From: Protea cynaroides
Taxonomy: Eukaryota > Streptophyta > Magnoliopsida > Proteales > Proteaceae
DNA: 64,000 nucleotides
NCBI GenBank assembly: GCA_028583415.1
Contig: CM053272.1
Coordinates: 71,071,939 to 71,135,938 of the forward strand
Direction: 5' to 3'
Both the position numbers and the translations under genes were made by a program. A model generated the notes under the pieces. It was not told the origin of the DNA. It did no database searches and saw only the letters and a list, made by a program, of their open reading frames with translations. Positions 20,932 through 33,072 of this stretch are shown in pieces. Position 1 is the first letter of the stretch; each line of letters starts with the position of its first letter.

Positions 20932-21167
20932 CCTCGGGCTCTGTCCACAGACCATATTGCACCTAACTAAGTCGATGAACTGAGTTAGGAAATTTTAAAA
21001 ATCTTAATACAAACACACCTTAAGCATTGTTTGATACCTGAGACTGATTAAGAAAAAGAATAATGTACTATTCTAAATATGAAACTTAACATGGCACACA
21101 CACTAGATAGGTGAAACATGAAAATTTTCCATTAAACAAGAAAATTGTAGCAAATGAAATAGTGCTA

Positions 21168-21201
21168 CAGGGTACAGTCCACAAATCGGACAGTTACCCT
21201 G
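21168..21201. ncRNA. Conserved hairpin between accessory ORF and primer site, C
   Basis: CAGGGTA/TACCCTG outer stem with GTCC/GGAC inside (read on the minus strand). It is the counterpart of the hairpins in B, D and E with a compensating base change. Confidence 0.55.
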
Positions 21202-22490
21202 TTATATAAACAGTCATATGCAATAGTGAAGAAAATAAAAAGGGACAATCATGAGGTGGGGGCCTGGGAGGAATAGGGTCTGCTATATCATAGTCTCGCT
21301 CGTAAGCAACCCTGAGCCAGTGCACCTGATCCTGTGTGACCCTGAGGCTGCGAGCCAACTGCGCCAAGTCGCGGCTCATCTCGCGCTGAGTGTCCCTGAT
21401 CTCCATCATCATACCCATCATGGTGTCGGAGGGAGGCTGAGATGGTCCAGCGGTAGAGGTAGATGGTGGTGCTGCTGGTGTAGGTTGTGGAGCTGGCACT
21501 GGTACACCCTCGGCCCTATCCTTGTCATCATCCCGCTCGAGCTCGGCTGCATAGGCCGCATTGGCTGCTGCTGCTGCTGCCACCGCGGCTGCTACCCACC
21601 CAAGAGGGCGAGGGCGAGCCTCCAACTCGTCATCGCTAACTTGCAGATCAACCATCTGCATCTTCTGAATGGCGTCCCAGTATATATCGGACGTCATAGT
21701 ATCCTCAACGGTCACCTCGCCTCTCATGCTCACGCCCAAACGACGTAGCAGGGAGGTAATGAGACGACCGTAAGGAAGGTTACTGGCCTGATCGGCCAGG
21801 GTCGCCTGATGCATGGTCCTAATGATGAGGTATAGGAGAGAGACTTGCTCCCCAGTGCACGCAATAAGTAACGTACTGAGTAAGCTGGGATAACTCACTA
21901 TAATGGCCGCTCTGGGGGACGATGTTGTGCTGAATGATGCGACTGTAGACCCGAGGTACAGGTCTCAAACTAGCCGCCTTCATAGGAGCCCCAGGGTTGA
22001 GTATCTGATGAGCTATCTCTCGGCGCAAGTCCTCAGTCAAATAGCCCTTCGCTTTGGGAGGGCAATATACTAGATCTCCATCATTTGGAACCCCTAGAAG
22101 GTCGGCCAGCTGGTGGGTATTAAAGGAAATGGAAACACCCCGGACATAGCTAGAGATGCGTAAATCCCTACCTTGGTTGGGATCGTTCACATCTCCGTGC
22201 AGCTCCAGGTTAGCAAAGAAATGCTTAACCAGGTTAGGACGGGTGGTGTCGGTGTATGAAATGACGGGCAACCAACCAAGCCTGTCAAACGCCGCTCGCA
22301 CGTCGAACTGGTCTAACTGCTCCAAGTAAACACGACGCCCAGATTCTATGCTTTTATTATCGAACCACGGGAATCGAGCTTGTGCCTCAACAGAAAGAAA
22401 CCAGTGCTCGTCAAGCTGGGGAACTAGTGGCTGGGGAGCACGTGAACTCAAGCCATGAGGGCGTTTCCCGAGAGCACGTCTAGGAGCCAT
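21194..22490 (-). pseudogene. Accessory ORF of C on the strand opposite to gag
   Basis: Starts MAPRRALGKRPHG at 22490. It shares the block order of the B protein (GWLPVISY, LVKHFFANL, DLRISSYVRG, RVYSRIIQHN, NLPYGRL) but at low identity, then an Ala-rich and Pro-rich linker, a heptad-like QREMSRDLAQLARSLRVTQD region and a Pro-rich end. A frameshift near 21850 splits it (first frame 22490-21819, second to 21194). Preservation of gene, orientation and intron in a diverged family suggests the accessory gene is an old part of these elements. Function unknown. Confidence 0.7.
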
Positions 22491-22496
22491 TTCAAT

Positions 22497-22615
22497 CTGC
22501 AAAACGAAAGAAAACAAGATAAAATATTAGAAATTGTCAAAATTTTGGCAGCGTAACGACTATAAATTGGGAAAAAGCCACGAAGTCACCCAGAAACATG
22601 GGGAGGAGGACTTAC
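22497..22615 (-). other. Predicted 5'-leader intron of the C accessory ORF
   Basis: 119 nt, donor TTAC|GTAAGTCC, acceptor TTTTGCAG|ATTG. An upstream donor match CTCCAG|GTAGG lies near 22935. Confidence 0.6.
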
Positions 22616-23096
22616 GTAACCCCCACACTCTTCAACAAATCAATCACAGGCATTTACAACGAGAAATTTCAAGAAATTTGAGAAAAATCAAGAATTTTCG
22701 AAAAAATGGAAAACCTAGGTCAAAAAGGTGAAAAATCCGATTTTCTAGCAAACCGTTCGGTGAAACCCCAAATTGGTTGAGGGCTTTTGCTCTTGGGGGT
22801 CCCTAAACCCTTTCCTAGCCGAAGGAAAATAGTTCCTACGGTTGAAACATCTCGAACAATGAAAAACCTAAATTTCTACATATAGACGATATGGAAAAAT
22901 TGTAAAAACATGAGAGAGAGGGAAGAGACCTACCTGGAGACGATGTGCTAGGTCTTGAATGGAAGGAATCGGCTTCAAATAGCACCGGTCGGACTGTAGC
23001 AACTCGGAACCCAGAGGAGAATCGCCACCGGAGAGAAAGAAGAAAAGAAAAAGTGAGAAATTCTCACTTTTTTGCGATTTTAAAGCCAATTTGGGC

Positions 23097-23345
23097 ATAC
23101 CGGTCGACGATTTTGCCAATACCGGTCGACCGGTATCACCCCAGATGTGCAACCGCTATGTCTCGGTCAAAATTCTAATTCTGACCGGTCCACTATACCG
23201 GTCGCAATACTGTATACAGAGTGTCGACTGGTATCTCCCAGACATGCGACCGCAATGTCTCGGTCAGAAATTAAATTCTAACCGGTCGCTATACCGGTCG
23301 CGGCATATTCTACAGAGGTGCGACCGGTATGTTGCGACCGGTATG
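23097..23345. repeat. ACCGGTCG/CGACCGGT motif cluster in the gag-accessory spacer of C
   Basis: At least ten ACCGG(T)-containing units, several as ACCGGTCGACCGGTAT palindromes. It occupies the place of the GGGTCGA cluster of the other elements. Confidence 0.75.
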
Positions 23346-23508
23346 CACCAGAAAAGTTAGAAAATTTTCTAAAATTTTTTAAAATTTATGTAAATTGAAA
23401 TTTCATTTCTCGACTATTTTCCCTTGTATTATTCAAGACTAACACTACTATTATTGTGGTTGACACGTGTTATGTCTTCTTCTCAGATCCAAATAAAAAT
23501 AGTCTGAG

Positions 23509-24846
23509 ATGGCAGGCGGAAACGGTCGCAGGGGTCGGAAGCGTCATCAGGCCAGGATGCGCCTAGAGGAAGAACAGGTTGAACAGGACCATGTTAGAGA
23601 GCCAAGTCTGGAAGTGGAGGAGGAACAGGTCCCAAAAGTGCCGATAAATTTACCTGGCCCACCCCACAAAAATTCAGAGACCATTGTTACAAACCTGGTC
23701 TATCAGATGCAAGCTCAACAGAAGGAGTTCCTAAGCGAGGTACTGAAGAAGCTCAGGACAACAGGTTCTGTTCCCACGGGAGGTACGCCTGAGTCTGGAG
23801 AGAAAAATACTTCACAGTCGATGCAGGGTAGTCCAAGGCCGATGGGCCAAGCACAGAACGTACCACCACCGCATCAATTCCCGTCACCTTCTGCTTACCT
23901 GGGAGCTTATCCGTACCCACCACCATGGTACGGAGTAGACACTCAGGGACAGCACGATCTGAGTAGGGCAGTGGATAGATTCCTGAAGTTGAAGCCTTCA
24001 TCATTTACTGGTAGAGCAGGGAAGCCATTGTGGCCAGCACAGTGGGTTGCAGAGATGGAGAAGAATTTCCGTTTGATGACATGTACAGAGGAGGAAAAGG
24101 TTTTATTTGCCACACATATGCTGAAAGAAGACGCAAATGCTTGGTGGAATTCTACACGGGCATATCTGGAGACTAAGTATACACTGGTAGATTGGGAAGT
24201 GTTTAAAGCTGTCTTCTTCGACAAATATTTTCCGAAGAGTTTCAGGGATCAAATGGAGAAGGAGTTCCTCAACCGACAGCAATCTTAGTCGACCGTGGCT
24301 GCTTATCAGTAGAGGTACGAAGAGATATTCTTCTTCGCACCGGCAAGTATGCAAGAAGAAGAGACCAAGACACGTAGGTTCACTATGGGACTACGTGGAA
24401 GCATCAGAGAGCACATATTGGGTTTGGACAAGAAGATCTATAATGAGGTTGTGCAGGTTGCGAGGGTGATAGAGTCCAGTCAGAGGGACAGCTTCTTTGC
24501 TCAGAACAGGGGAGTGAAGAGACCTGCTAGTGAGAGTTCGGGTGGTGGTAACAATAGACCCTTCCGCCCATACAGGGCTCAGACCGCTACAGTACCCGCG
24601 AGGAACAACACGGCACCCCATGTGCCACATAATGCCGGATACAATCCGAATATAAAGTGTTTCAACTGTCAGCAAGTGGGTCATATTGCAAGGACCTGCA
24701 CTCTACCGAAAAAGCAACCTCCTCAGCAAGGAAAAGTTTATGCGGTCACCACTGAAGAGGCAGCCGCATCACCGGATGTGGTCACTGGTATGACTTTATC
24801 CCTCACTATTTGGCTTACTATTTTTATTGTGTGTATGCGCATATAG
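23509..24846 (+). pseudogene. gag: gag of element C, two nonsense codons
   Basis: Starts MAGGNGRRGRKRHQ after acceptor-like CTTCTCAG. Proline-rich N-terminus, capsid-like block (PLWPAQWVAEMEKNF, AWWNSTRAYLETK, YFPKSFRDQMEKEF), CCHC knuckle CFNCQQVGHIARTC. TAG at 24286-24288 and 24310-24312 both fall at Gln positions of the B protein. With the intron-like segment retained the frame ends at TAG 24844-24846. Confidence 0.9.
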
Positions 24847-24871
24847 AACTAAGGGATAATAAAAATTCCAG
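24788..24871 (+). other. Intron-like segment between gag and pol of C
   Basis: 84 nt, donor ACTG|GTATGAC, branch-like AACTAAG, acceptor TTCCAG|AA. The 84 nt contain in-frame TAG and TAA; removal joins gag and pol. The codons after the acceptor align one to one with those of B. Confidence 0.65.
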
Positions 24872-27800
24872 AAATTGTAAATGTAGCTGGTATACCTGCT
24901 AGAGTACTATTTGACTCTGGGGCCACGCACTCCTTTGTTTCTATTTCTTTTGGGAAGCGAATGGAGTTACCAATCAAGCACTTGAACCCAAGCTTGATAG
25001 TTCGCTCTCCACTAGGAGTCGAAGTGGCTTTGACTGAATATTATGGACCATGTACTGTACGTATTGAAGGCCGAGACTTAGAAGCAAGTTTGGTGCTACT
25101 CGAGATGGCAGACTTTGATGTCATCTTGGGAATGGATTGGCTAGGCCATCATTCAGCTATCCTATTATGTGGTGAAAGGAAGCTTGTGCTTACAGACAAA
25201 AAGGGAAAGGAGTATAGCTTCACTGGGATCAGGCTATCTAGGAAGCGGAAGCTGATTCTCTCCGCCCTAAAAGCTAAGAGATGCTTAGAGAAGGGGGGAG
25301 TGGGTTTTCTAGTATCTGTAGTCGACATCACTGCAGAGGTGCCAAAGATGGAAGATATAGATGTGGTTCGAGAGTTCCCAGATGTATTTCTAGAGGAGCT
25401 TCCAGGTCTACCGTCAGACAGGGCTACAGAGTTTGTAATAGACCTTATGCCAGGTTTGGCGCCGGTGTCCAAAGCACCATACAGGATGGCCCCTACCGAG
25501 TTAAAGGAGTTGAAGACCCAATTACAAGAATTGTTAGATAAGGGCTTCATACAACCTAGCATATCACCTTGGGGGGCACCGGTATTATTTGTCAAGAAGA
25601 AGGACGGAAGTGTAAGGCTATGCATATACTATCGTGAACTGAACAAGTTGACGATCAAGAATCGGTATCCTTTGCCTAGAATCGACGATCTATTCGATCA
25701 ATTGCAGGGTGCAAAGGTTTTCTCGAAGATTGATCTCCAATCGGGGTATCACCAATTGAAGATCAAGGCCAGAGATATTCCAAAAACTGCTTTCAGGACA
25801 AGGTATGGGCATTATGAGTTTCTAGTTATGTCTTTCGGGTTGACCAATGCTCCAGCGTCGTTCATGGAACTGATGAACCGAGTGTTTCATGATATGTTGA
25901 ACACTTCGATCATCGTATTCATCGATGACATATTGATCTACTCTAAGGACATGGAGACTCATACAGCACATTTGAGGGCAGCCCTACAACGGCTGAGACA
26001 GGAGAAGCTTTATGCCAAGTTCAAGAAGTGCGAGTTTTGGTTGAAGGAAGTGGCTTTCTTGGGCCATGTTGTATCTGAAGATGGTATCAAGGTTTATCCA
26101 AGTAAGATAGCTGCTATAGTAGGATGGGAAGCACCAAAATCTATTGCAGAAATTCGTAGTTTCCTTGGGTTGGCTGGTTATTATAGAAGATTCGTGGAAG
26201 ATTACTCTAGGATCGTTGTTCCACTCACCAGATTGACCAAGAAGGGAGAGAAATTTATATGGACAGATGAATGCGAGAAGTGTTTTCAAACATTGAAGTC
26301 AAGACTAGTCTCTGCACCTATCTTGACCATCCCAGAACCAAGCGTACCGTTTACTTTATATATGGATGCTTTAGGGTTGGGTATTGGATGTGTATTGATG
26401 CAAGGAGAACAGGTGATTGCTTACGCATCAAGACAGTTAAAGGAGCATGATAAAAACTATCCTACGCATGACTTGGAGCTAACAGCGGTTATACATGCAA
26501 TCAAAACTTGGAGACACTACTTATACGGTGAGAAGTTTCAGATTAAGTCAGATCACAAGAGCTTAACCTACCTTTTCACTCAGAAGGATCTAAATATGAG
26601 ACAGAGGAGATGGCTAGAATTGTTAAAAGATTATGACTGTGACATCCAGTACCATCCAGGTAAAGCAAATGTTGTGGCTGACGCCTTAAGCAGAAAGTGG
26701 GCATCGAAACTTGAGGCAGGACCAAGTACAAATGCTGCATTATGTGCCGCAGCTTCAAGTTCAATCGAAGGTGATGAAGAGTATATTATAGAGACTGCAG
26801 AAGATCCAGTTGAGCAAGGCTTAATTCATAAGTTCACCATGATGTTTGCAACTTTGAAGATCTCACCGGATCTAGTTGATGAAGTCAAGGTAGCAATCCT
26901 ACAGGATCCTCATCTCAAGACAGTGCAAGAAGACTTAGAGAAGGGTACGAGCAATCCTGACTTTACCTTGGATTCAGACAGGGTACTCAGGTATCGTGGA
27001 CGTTTATGTATACCGGAGAGTGAAGACTGCGATATCAGAGATCGAGTTATGACTGAAGCTCATTACACTCCATATTCGGTACATCCAGGAAGTACCAAAA
27101 TGTACCATGATTTAAGAAGACTATATTGGTGGAGGGGTATGAAAGCAGATATAGCTCGTTTCGTGTTCCAGTGTTTGAATTATCAACAAGTTAAAGCGGA
27201 AAGGCAGGGACCCACAGGTTTGCTACGGCCATTACCAGAACCTGCATGGAAGTGGGATTGCATTACCATGGATTTTGTTACTGGCCTACCTTTGACACCA
27301 AGGTCAGTGGATGCAGTTTGGGTTATAGTAGATCGACTCACCAAGACAGCTCGATTTATTGCGGTTAGACCTCAGTATACCATGGAGAAACTGGCCAAGT
27401 TATATGTTGATAATATAGTCAGACTTCATGGCGTTCTAGAGAGTATAGTATCTGACAGAGATCCCCGTTTTACATCAAAGTTCTGGGAAGGATTACAGAA
27501 AGCTATGGGAACGAAGTTGAAGTTCAGCACAGCTTTTCACCCTCAGACGGACGGACAGTCAGAGCGAACTATTCAAATTTTGAAAGATATGCTCTGAGCT
27601 TGTGCAATAGATTTCAAGGGAGCTTGGGATGAGAAGCTATCACTTATCGAGTTTGTTTATAACAACAGTTATCAGGCAACAATTCAGATGGCCCCATATG
27701 AAGCACTCTATGGGAAGAAGTGTCGTACACCTCTGTTATGGAACGAGGTGGGAGAAAGAAGAATTATAGGACCGGAGATTGTTGAAGAAACTTGCCAAGT

Positions 27801-28347
27801 GATTGATCAGATCAAAGAGAGAGTAAAGACAGCTCAAGTCCGATAGAAGCACTATGCGGATAATCGACGTCGAGATCTGGAGTTTGCAGTGGTTGACAAG
27901 GTATTCTTGAAGGTATCACCGGTGCGAGGTCTGAAACGGTTTGGTAAGAAGGGGAAGCTATGCCCTAGGTATGTGGGACCATATGAGATATTGAACCGAC
28001 GTGGTAATGTAGCATATCAATTGGCTCTACCACCATCAATGTCAAGCGTTCATAACGTGTTCCATGTATCATTACTGAAGAAGTATGTCAGAGATCCATC
28101 GCACATCTTGACCGCTGATCCCCCAGACTTGACTGAAGACTTAACTTTCGAAGTGGTGCCTATGATGCTCTCAAGTCGAAAGGTATAGCAACTTCGAACC
28201 AAGGATATCCATTATGTGAAGGTGCATTGGAGAAGCCAAAATGTGGAGGAAATTACTTGGGAAGAGGAGAGTGCAATGAGGAAGGAGTACCCTAACCTTT
28301 TCAATGATCAAGGTATGTTCAAATTTCAGGGCCGAAATTTCTTTTAA
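24872..28347 (+). pseudogene. pol: pol of element C (protease-RT-RNase H-integrase-chromodomain), three nonsense codons
   Basis: Protease DSGATHS near 24913; RT with FIDD at 25918-25929; RNase H; integrase; chromodomain-like YVKVHWRSQNVEEITWEEE. One frame throughout, with TGA 27595-27597 (sister CGA), TAG 27844-27846 and TAG 28186-28188 (sister Gln). Missense damage: CIDYRELN reads CIYYRELN, and the integrase finger reads QCLNYQQ, so its last zinc cysteine is Tyr. The donor match CAAG|GTATGT at 28313 is in phase with the LTR exon; unspliced, the frame stops at 28345-28347. Confidence 0.93.
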
Positions 28348-28414
28348 GGGTGGGGGAGTTGTGAAACCTACATGCAAATTTCTGGGACAAAATTTCTTTT
28401 AAGGGTGGGGGAGT
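28320..28414 (+). repeat. 55 bp tandem duplication containing the polypurine tract of C
   Basis: Two copies of a unit with AATTTCTTTTAAGGGTGGGG then GAGTTG. The copy at 28401-28414 abuts the 3' LTR and is the likely working tract; the first, near 28346-28360, is followed by TGTGAAACC, an LTR-start lookalike. Confidence 0.8.
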
Positions 28415-30000
28415 TGTAAGACCCGCACTCCGTGAACCCGGTCTAAACCTTGGTTTTGTGTCATGACAGGTCTTCCGATCATCACCGGGCTAGTCGGGAC
28501 AAGCGGAAGACAAACAGGTATGAAATCGGACGAAAGACGACCAAATAGTCATCATTTTATGTTGACCGGTCGATGGTACCGGTCTTGGTACCGGTCGACC
28601 AGTATGGTCTGCGCAGCTGAATGTGAAAATCCAAAAATTAACTTCTGAGGGTCCCACTTTCCTGATTTCGAATCCTAAGACTTTCCTAATCCTAATAGGG
28701 TTACTAAACTCTAATTCTAGCCTATAAATACACCCTTAAACCTCCTCAAATCCTTTCCATTATCTCTCACAAACTCTAGAGAAGAGAAGGAGGTTGGGAA
28801 GGAGAAGGAGCTAGGAAGAAGAAGGGGGTGCCGCCATTGCCGTTCGACGAAGCTCACTCTACGCCAGTCAACGGTAAGTGTTTGAATCAATCTTCTTACC
28901 CTATGTTAGTTGTGTGGGTGGATCAATACCATGCAAAGTAGGTATTGATCTAAAACCCTAGATTGGCCAATAAACCCTAAGTTGCCGCAAAACCCTAGAT
29001 TCGAGTTTCGAGATGATATTCATCGAAACGAGACTTGAATGAGTTGGGGATAACACTAACTCCAAGTTTAGACTTAGAATGGATAGGAGAAACCTTGGAA
29101 ATCCATGGAGGATGATCGAAGGCAGTCGAAAACCCATGTATGGTCTTCCGAAGACATACCGGTCGACTATACCGGTTGCACATGGTGCGACCGGTATGTT
29201 GCCATCGGTATCCCTCGGGAGGCTGGTCTGTGGGGACCGGATGATCATACCGGTTGCCAGTCTTCCCCACAGAGCTGCGACCGGTATGTTGCCACCGGTC
29301 AGCTCTGTGAGGGTATTTTGTAATTATGTTGTTTTTCGACCAACATGAAACCCTAAGAAAAATATTCTAATGAAACCCTAATAATGTTGTAGGACTTTGT
29401 GACTTATCGTTTGGATCTTGCGACGTGGAGCAAGTTATCGAATGAGCGTCAGGTAAGGGAATCTGACCTAAACTTAATAATTAAGGGACAGTAAATCTTT
29501 GTTAATCACTTGAATATATATGATGTGATGTTTGTGCATATTCACATGCCATCCTTTACTTTCAGTTATTATTATTGTTCATGCATTGATAGGATGTGAT
29601 TGTTAGGCATGTGATTGTTTTCGTTAGTGTGTGGAGTGGGGCATGGGCCTGGGATCGCTCTTCACATTAGCACCTTTTTGTAGTATTCTGTCTTAACATG
29701 ATTGGTACGGGTGGGGCATCAGGGGAAGGTCGTGGTACGGTGGTCTCCGATATTGATGTTGGGCTGGCCATGGTTATGTGGCACTGTGGTCTCCGAATCG
29801 ACGCTGGCTTGTCCACGATGCTTTAGCTCTATCTCTATGCCGTAGGGAGTTATGTTGGGATAGGGTCTACCGTATTGTTTCTATCCTAGTGGGTTGGTTG
29901 CGGATAGGGCATCAGGGGAGGTGTGGGAATGCCTTAGCTCTATCTCTATGTCGTAGACGGTTGTGCTGGGATAGAGCATACATTGATGACATATAGGATT
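28415..30000 (+). repeat. 3' LTR of C, truncated by the sequence gap
   Basis: Aligns with 18588-20173 of the 5' LTR; the last 743 nt, including the LTR exon, fall in the gap. Differences between the two LTRs are densest in the first 250 nt. TATAAATA at 28723-28730. Confidence 0.9.
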
Positions 30001-30500
30001 NNNNNNNNNNNNNNNNNNNNNNNNNNNNNNNNNNNNNNNNNNNNNNNNNNNNNNNNNNNNNNNNNNNNNNNNNNNNNNNNNNNNNNNNNNNNNNNNNNNN
30101 NNNNNNNNNNNNNNNNNNNNNNNNNNNNNNNNNNNNNNNNNNNNNNNNNNNNNNNNNNNNNNNNNNNNNNNNNNNNNNNNNNNNNNNNNNNNNNNNNNNN
30201 NNNNNNNNNNNNNNNNNNNNNNNNNNNNNNNNNNNNNNNNNNNNNNNNNNNNNNNNNNNNNNNNNNNNNNNNNNNNNNNNNNNNNNNNNNNNNNNNNNNN
30301 NNNNNNNNNNNNNNNNNNNNNNNNNNNNNNNNNNNNNNNNNNNNNNNNNNNNNNNNNNNNNNNNNNNNNNNNNNNNNNNNNNNNNNNNNNNNNNNNNNNN
30401 NNNNNNNNNNNNNNNNNNNNNNNNNNNNNNNNNNNNNNNNNNNNNNNNNNNNNNNNNNNNNNNNNNNNNNNNNNNNNNNNNNNNNNNNNNNNNNNNNNNN
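30001..30500. other. Assembly gap of 500 N
   Basis: Exactly 500 unknown bases. The neighbouring LTRs imply that about 1 kb is missing (743 nt of C, 5 nt duplication, roughly 260 nt of A), so the length is a placeholder. Confidence 0.95.
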
Positions 30501-32489
30501 CTCTTTCCTAATCTCAAAGGAAATTATTTTAGGATGTTTCTACTCTATAAATAGGACGTCCCTAAGCCTCTTTCACTCCTTTTACAACCCTAATTGAATT
30601 GAGAGAAAGAGAAGAGAAGGAAGAGAAGAAGAAGAGAAACAAGGTAGAGAAGAAAGAAAAAGGAGAAGAGTTGCAGAGAAGAAGTGTTCTTCTCAGGTAT
30701 GGATACTAATTCCATGAGTTTCTACAGGCCTTAGGTTTGATAATGATGAGAGTGTGATCTCAGAGAAATCCAAACCATCAACCCATGGTTAGGTTTTCAT
30801 GGAAAACCATGGGAGACTACATGAAAGATATTTAGGTGGGCGATTCATGGTTCTAGACCATGGAATGCATGTTGAATGGACTGTAGGAGCAAGCCATAGG
30901 ACCCCAAACACGAAGAATGGTTAAAAGGAGGAAAATTGACCAAAACCCACCGAGGGTCGCACAGAGGGTCGATGACCATCCGACCCTATGTGACCTGAGT
31001 ATAGACCCTCAGGGTTCTGGAAGTCCAGATTTGGGGAGGGTCGCACCCAGGGTCAATCTTGACTCCAACCCTACCTCCGACCCTCAGTTAACAGAATAGT
31101 TTTTAAAAATTAGAATAAATTCTAATTAAATTTTATCGACTTTGTTAGGTCTTCTAGCAATATAATAACATTATAAAGGTGATACTAAAGCTTTGAAGAG
31201 GATCTAGTAACAAGCTAAGGTGAGGAAACGGAACTCTAAACTAATTGGTTAATAACAAATTGTTTTCTCTTTTCTTGAGTCCAATGCCATGCTTGATTCT
31301 ATGCGAATATATTTGCAATGTGCATACAACATGTCATCCAATATTTCTATTACTTGTTCATGCATATTTACTTTATTGTTTATAACATGGTGATGATGAT
31401 GATGATGATAGGAATAGGCATGTGATTGTATGTGTGTGGTTGGTGTACTTGATGCGAGCGAGTATCAGGGGAGGTGTGATGAGAACGTCAATAAACGTTA
31501 ACCTCTGGTGGGTCTCAACACTTTAGCTCTATCTCTAACTCAAGTCTTGTGCATTAGCATCGTCGTATCGCCATTACTTTAGCAGAACTATTATGTCGTA
31601 GAGTATCAGGGGAGGTGGTCTCAGTCCTTGTAGTCTCTGACTCTACCAGGGGGCCTTAGCTCTATCTCTATGGACATTCTGAGGGATGCTGGGGTGAGGC
31701 CTTGAATACACTGTTTAGCATTAGGATTGGTTAGTAGCGAGCCCAGTTTGCAAGCCCTCGCCAACAGGGGCTTACGTGTTGGCATGACACTATACAGCAA
31801 TAAACGTTAACCTTTGTTGTATAATGTTCATGATTAGGGTGGATGGGGATGACAATAAACATTAACCTTTGGGCAGACTTCCACACCCTATGTATAGAGG
31901 CGGGGTCAATAAACGTTAACCTTTGACCACCTAACCTTTCTATTGCGCATTGCAAACTATAAACCAGACCAAAGATATGAATTGATTGCATGCATATGTA
32001 CTGTTGCATTGTTTTGTTTGCTCACTGAGCCATGATGTGTGCTCACCCCTCGACGTCGAATATTTTTAGTTGATGATGCAGGTTTTACCGTTGAAGATTT
32101 TGTAAATGCTCCAGCGTACTGAAACGTAGCGGCGATGGAAGTTAAAGCTGAAGTGGATACACATGACTACTCTTGCGAGTGCAACTCATGTCTATTCAAT
32201 TAGATATTTTCTTAGTTTTCTTTACTTGGATTTATTATGGACATGTATTTGATATTTATTTATGTCTCAGTTGATACAGAATAATTTGCTATTTACATAT
32301 TAATGTCACAGTATATTCTCAGTTCATTTTATTATAAGACTTCCGCTATTGTGTATTTACTCTGATTATGAATATGGATGTATGGGGTTTAGATAAAACG
32401 GATATAGCCTACTCCAGATCCTGGTTGAACCGTTGGTTTATTAGCGGTTCATCACACCATTCTGAATAGTGCGGAATTGGGGTGTGACA
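30501..32489 (+). repeat. 3' LTR of A, second piece
   Basis: Same LTR family as B, D and E in plus orientation: TATAAATA near 30546, purine-rich leader, donor TTCTCAG|GTATGG, GGGTCGA motifs (30950-31085), four reverse-complement AAAGGTTAACGTTTATTG-like units, the LTR exon, and the end GGGGTGTGACA at 32489. What follows is gag of D and not a primer site, so this is a 3' (or solo) LTR. Confidence 0.8.
32082..32203 (+). pseudogene. LTR exon of A
   Basis: 122 nt, same phase and motif (FTVEDFVNAPAY, then CECNSCLFN) with one internal TGA. Its donor partner would be at 18484, with C inserted in the intervening intron. Confidence 0.45.
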
Positions 32490-32723
32490 CATATTGTCTT
32501 GCACCTACTGTATTTGCTGCAGCTGTTGTGCCAGGTTCATTACTGCTGTGGCCAAATCTATAGGTGGGGCTGGTAAGTTTGTAGGATTTTCCTGGCCGTT
32601 AGCTCCTGGTGTTGCCATATTCTGATTCTCTTGTACTTTAAGAATTTTATGGCTAGTTTCCTCCACAGGTGGTGGTGGTGGAATTGGGTTACGTCCTCGT
32701 CTGGTCACTCTTCGCTCAGCCAT
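32490..32723 (-). pseudogene. gag: gag of element D, N-terminal fragment
   Basis: Starts MAERRVTRRGRNPIPPPPPVEE and reaches the Gln-rich helix (NLAQQLQQIQ), then a TAG, then is cut by the LTR of A. Acceptor-like TTTTTTTTCAG lies just upstream of the ATG. Confidence 0.85.
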
Positions 32724-32877
32724 TTTCTGTTCTGGTGGTGGTAATGTCTGAAAAAAAATCATAGAACATATGAGGCACTCATAATATATGTCATTCCCAT
32801 GTCAAAATCCATCTAATCAATGTAAAATTCCAATTTCCAAGTCATTCAGACAAAATACTGTATTTTCCATCGTAGGG

Positions 32878-33072
32878 GTAGGGTCACTCTATGTTCGACC
32901 CCAGGGTATGCGACCTTACAAAACCTTGTCAGCTCACTGAGAGCCTAGGGTCGATCGTAGGGTCGATATATGTCCGACTCTAGGTCTGTCCAGACGATGT
33001 CTGTTAGATCATCGAGAGCCTAGGGACAATGGTAGGGTCGGTCGTAGGGTCGCACCTTTTGTCGAATTCTAC
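32878..33072. repeat. Motif cluster in the gag-accessory spacer of D (diverged)
   Basis: TAGGGTCGAT, TCCGAC and CGACC units, weaker than in A, B and E. An intron hairpin with an altered but still pairing stem lies near 33345-33385. Confidence 0.6.

Larger units (their letters stand above)
18588..30500 (+). mobile_element. LTR retrotransposon C (related but distinct Tekay-like family), nested in the 3' LTR of A
   Basis: 5' LTR 18588-20916, primer site, accessory ORF on the opposite strand, gag from 23509, pol to 28347, 3' LTR from 28415 running into the gap; the true right end is within 30001-30500. Same gene plan as A, B, D and E, but proteins and LTRs are clearly diverged and the spacer and LTR motif is ACCGGTCG-based. 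gag-pol is one uninterrupted frame from 23509 to 28347 with no frameshift, broken only by nonsense codons and the intron-like segment. Confidence 0.9.
1..32489 (+). mobile_element. LTR retrotransposon A (Tekay/Del-like Ty3/gypsy), split by B and C, left end off-window
   Basis: Order seen: antisense accessory ORF (1-808), motif-rich spacer, gag from 1751, short intron-like gap, pol in two pieces (3083-3451 and 15409-18491), polypurine tract, and a 3' LTR in two pieces (18529-18587 and 30501-32489). B is inserted in pol and C in the 3' LTR. The 5' LTR lies left of the window. The right end (GGTGTGACA) falls inside the gag of D, so A inserted after D. Assigning the LTR after the gap to A rests on orientation, family sequence and expected offset; the gap prevents direct proof. 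The lineage call comes from the integrase being followed by a chromodomain-like tail. Confidence 0.8.

Noticed and set aside
29912..30597. Open frames of about 200 codons on both strands across the N gap
   Set aside because: They consist almost entirely of unknown bases.
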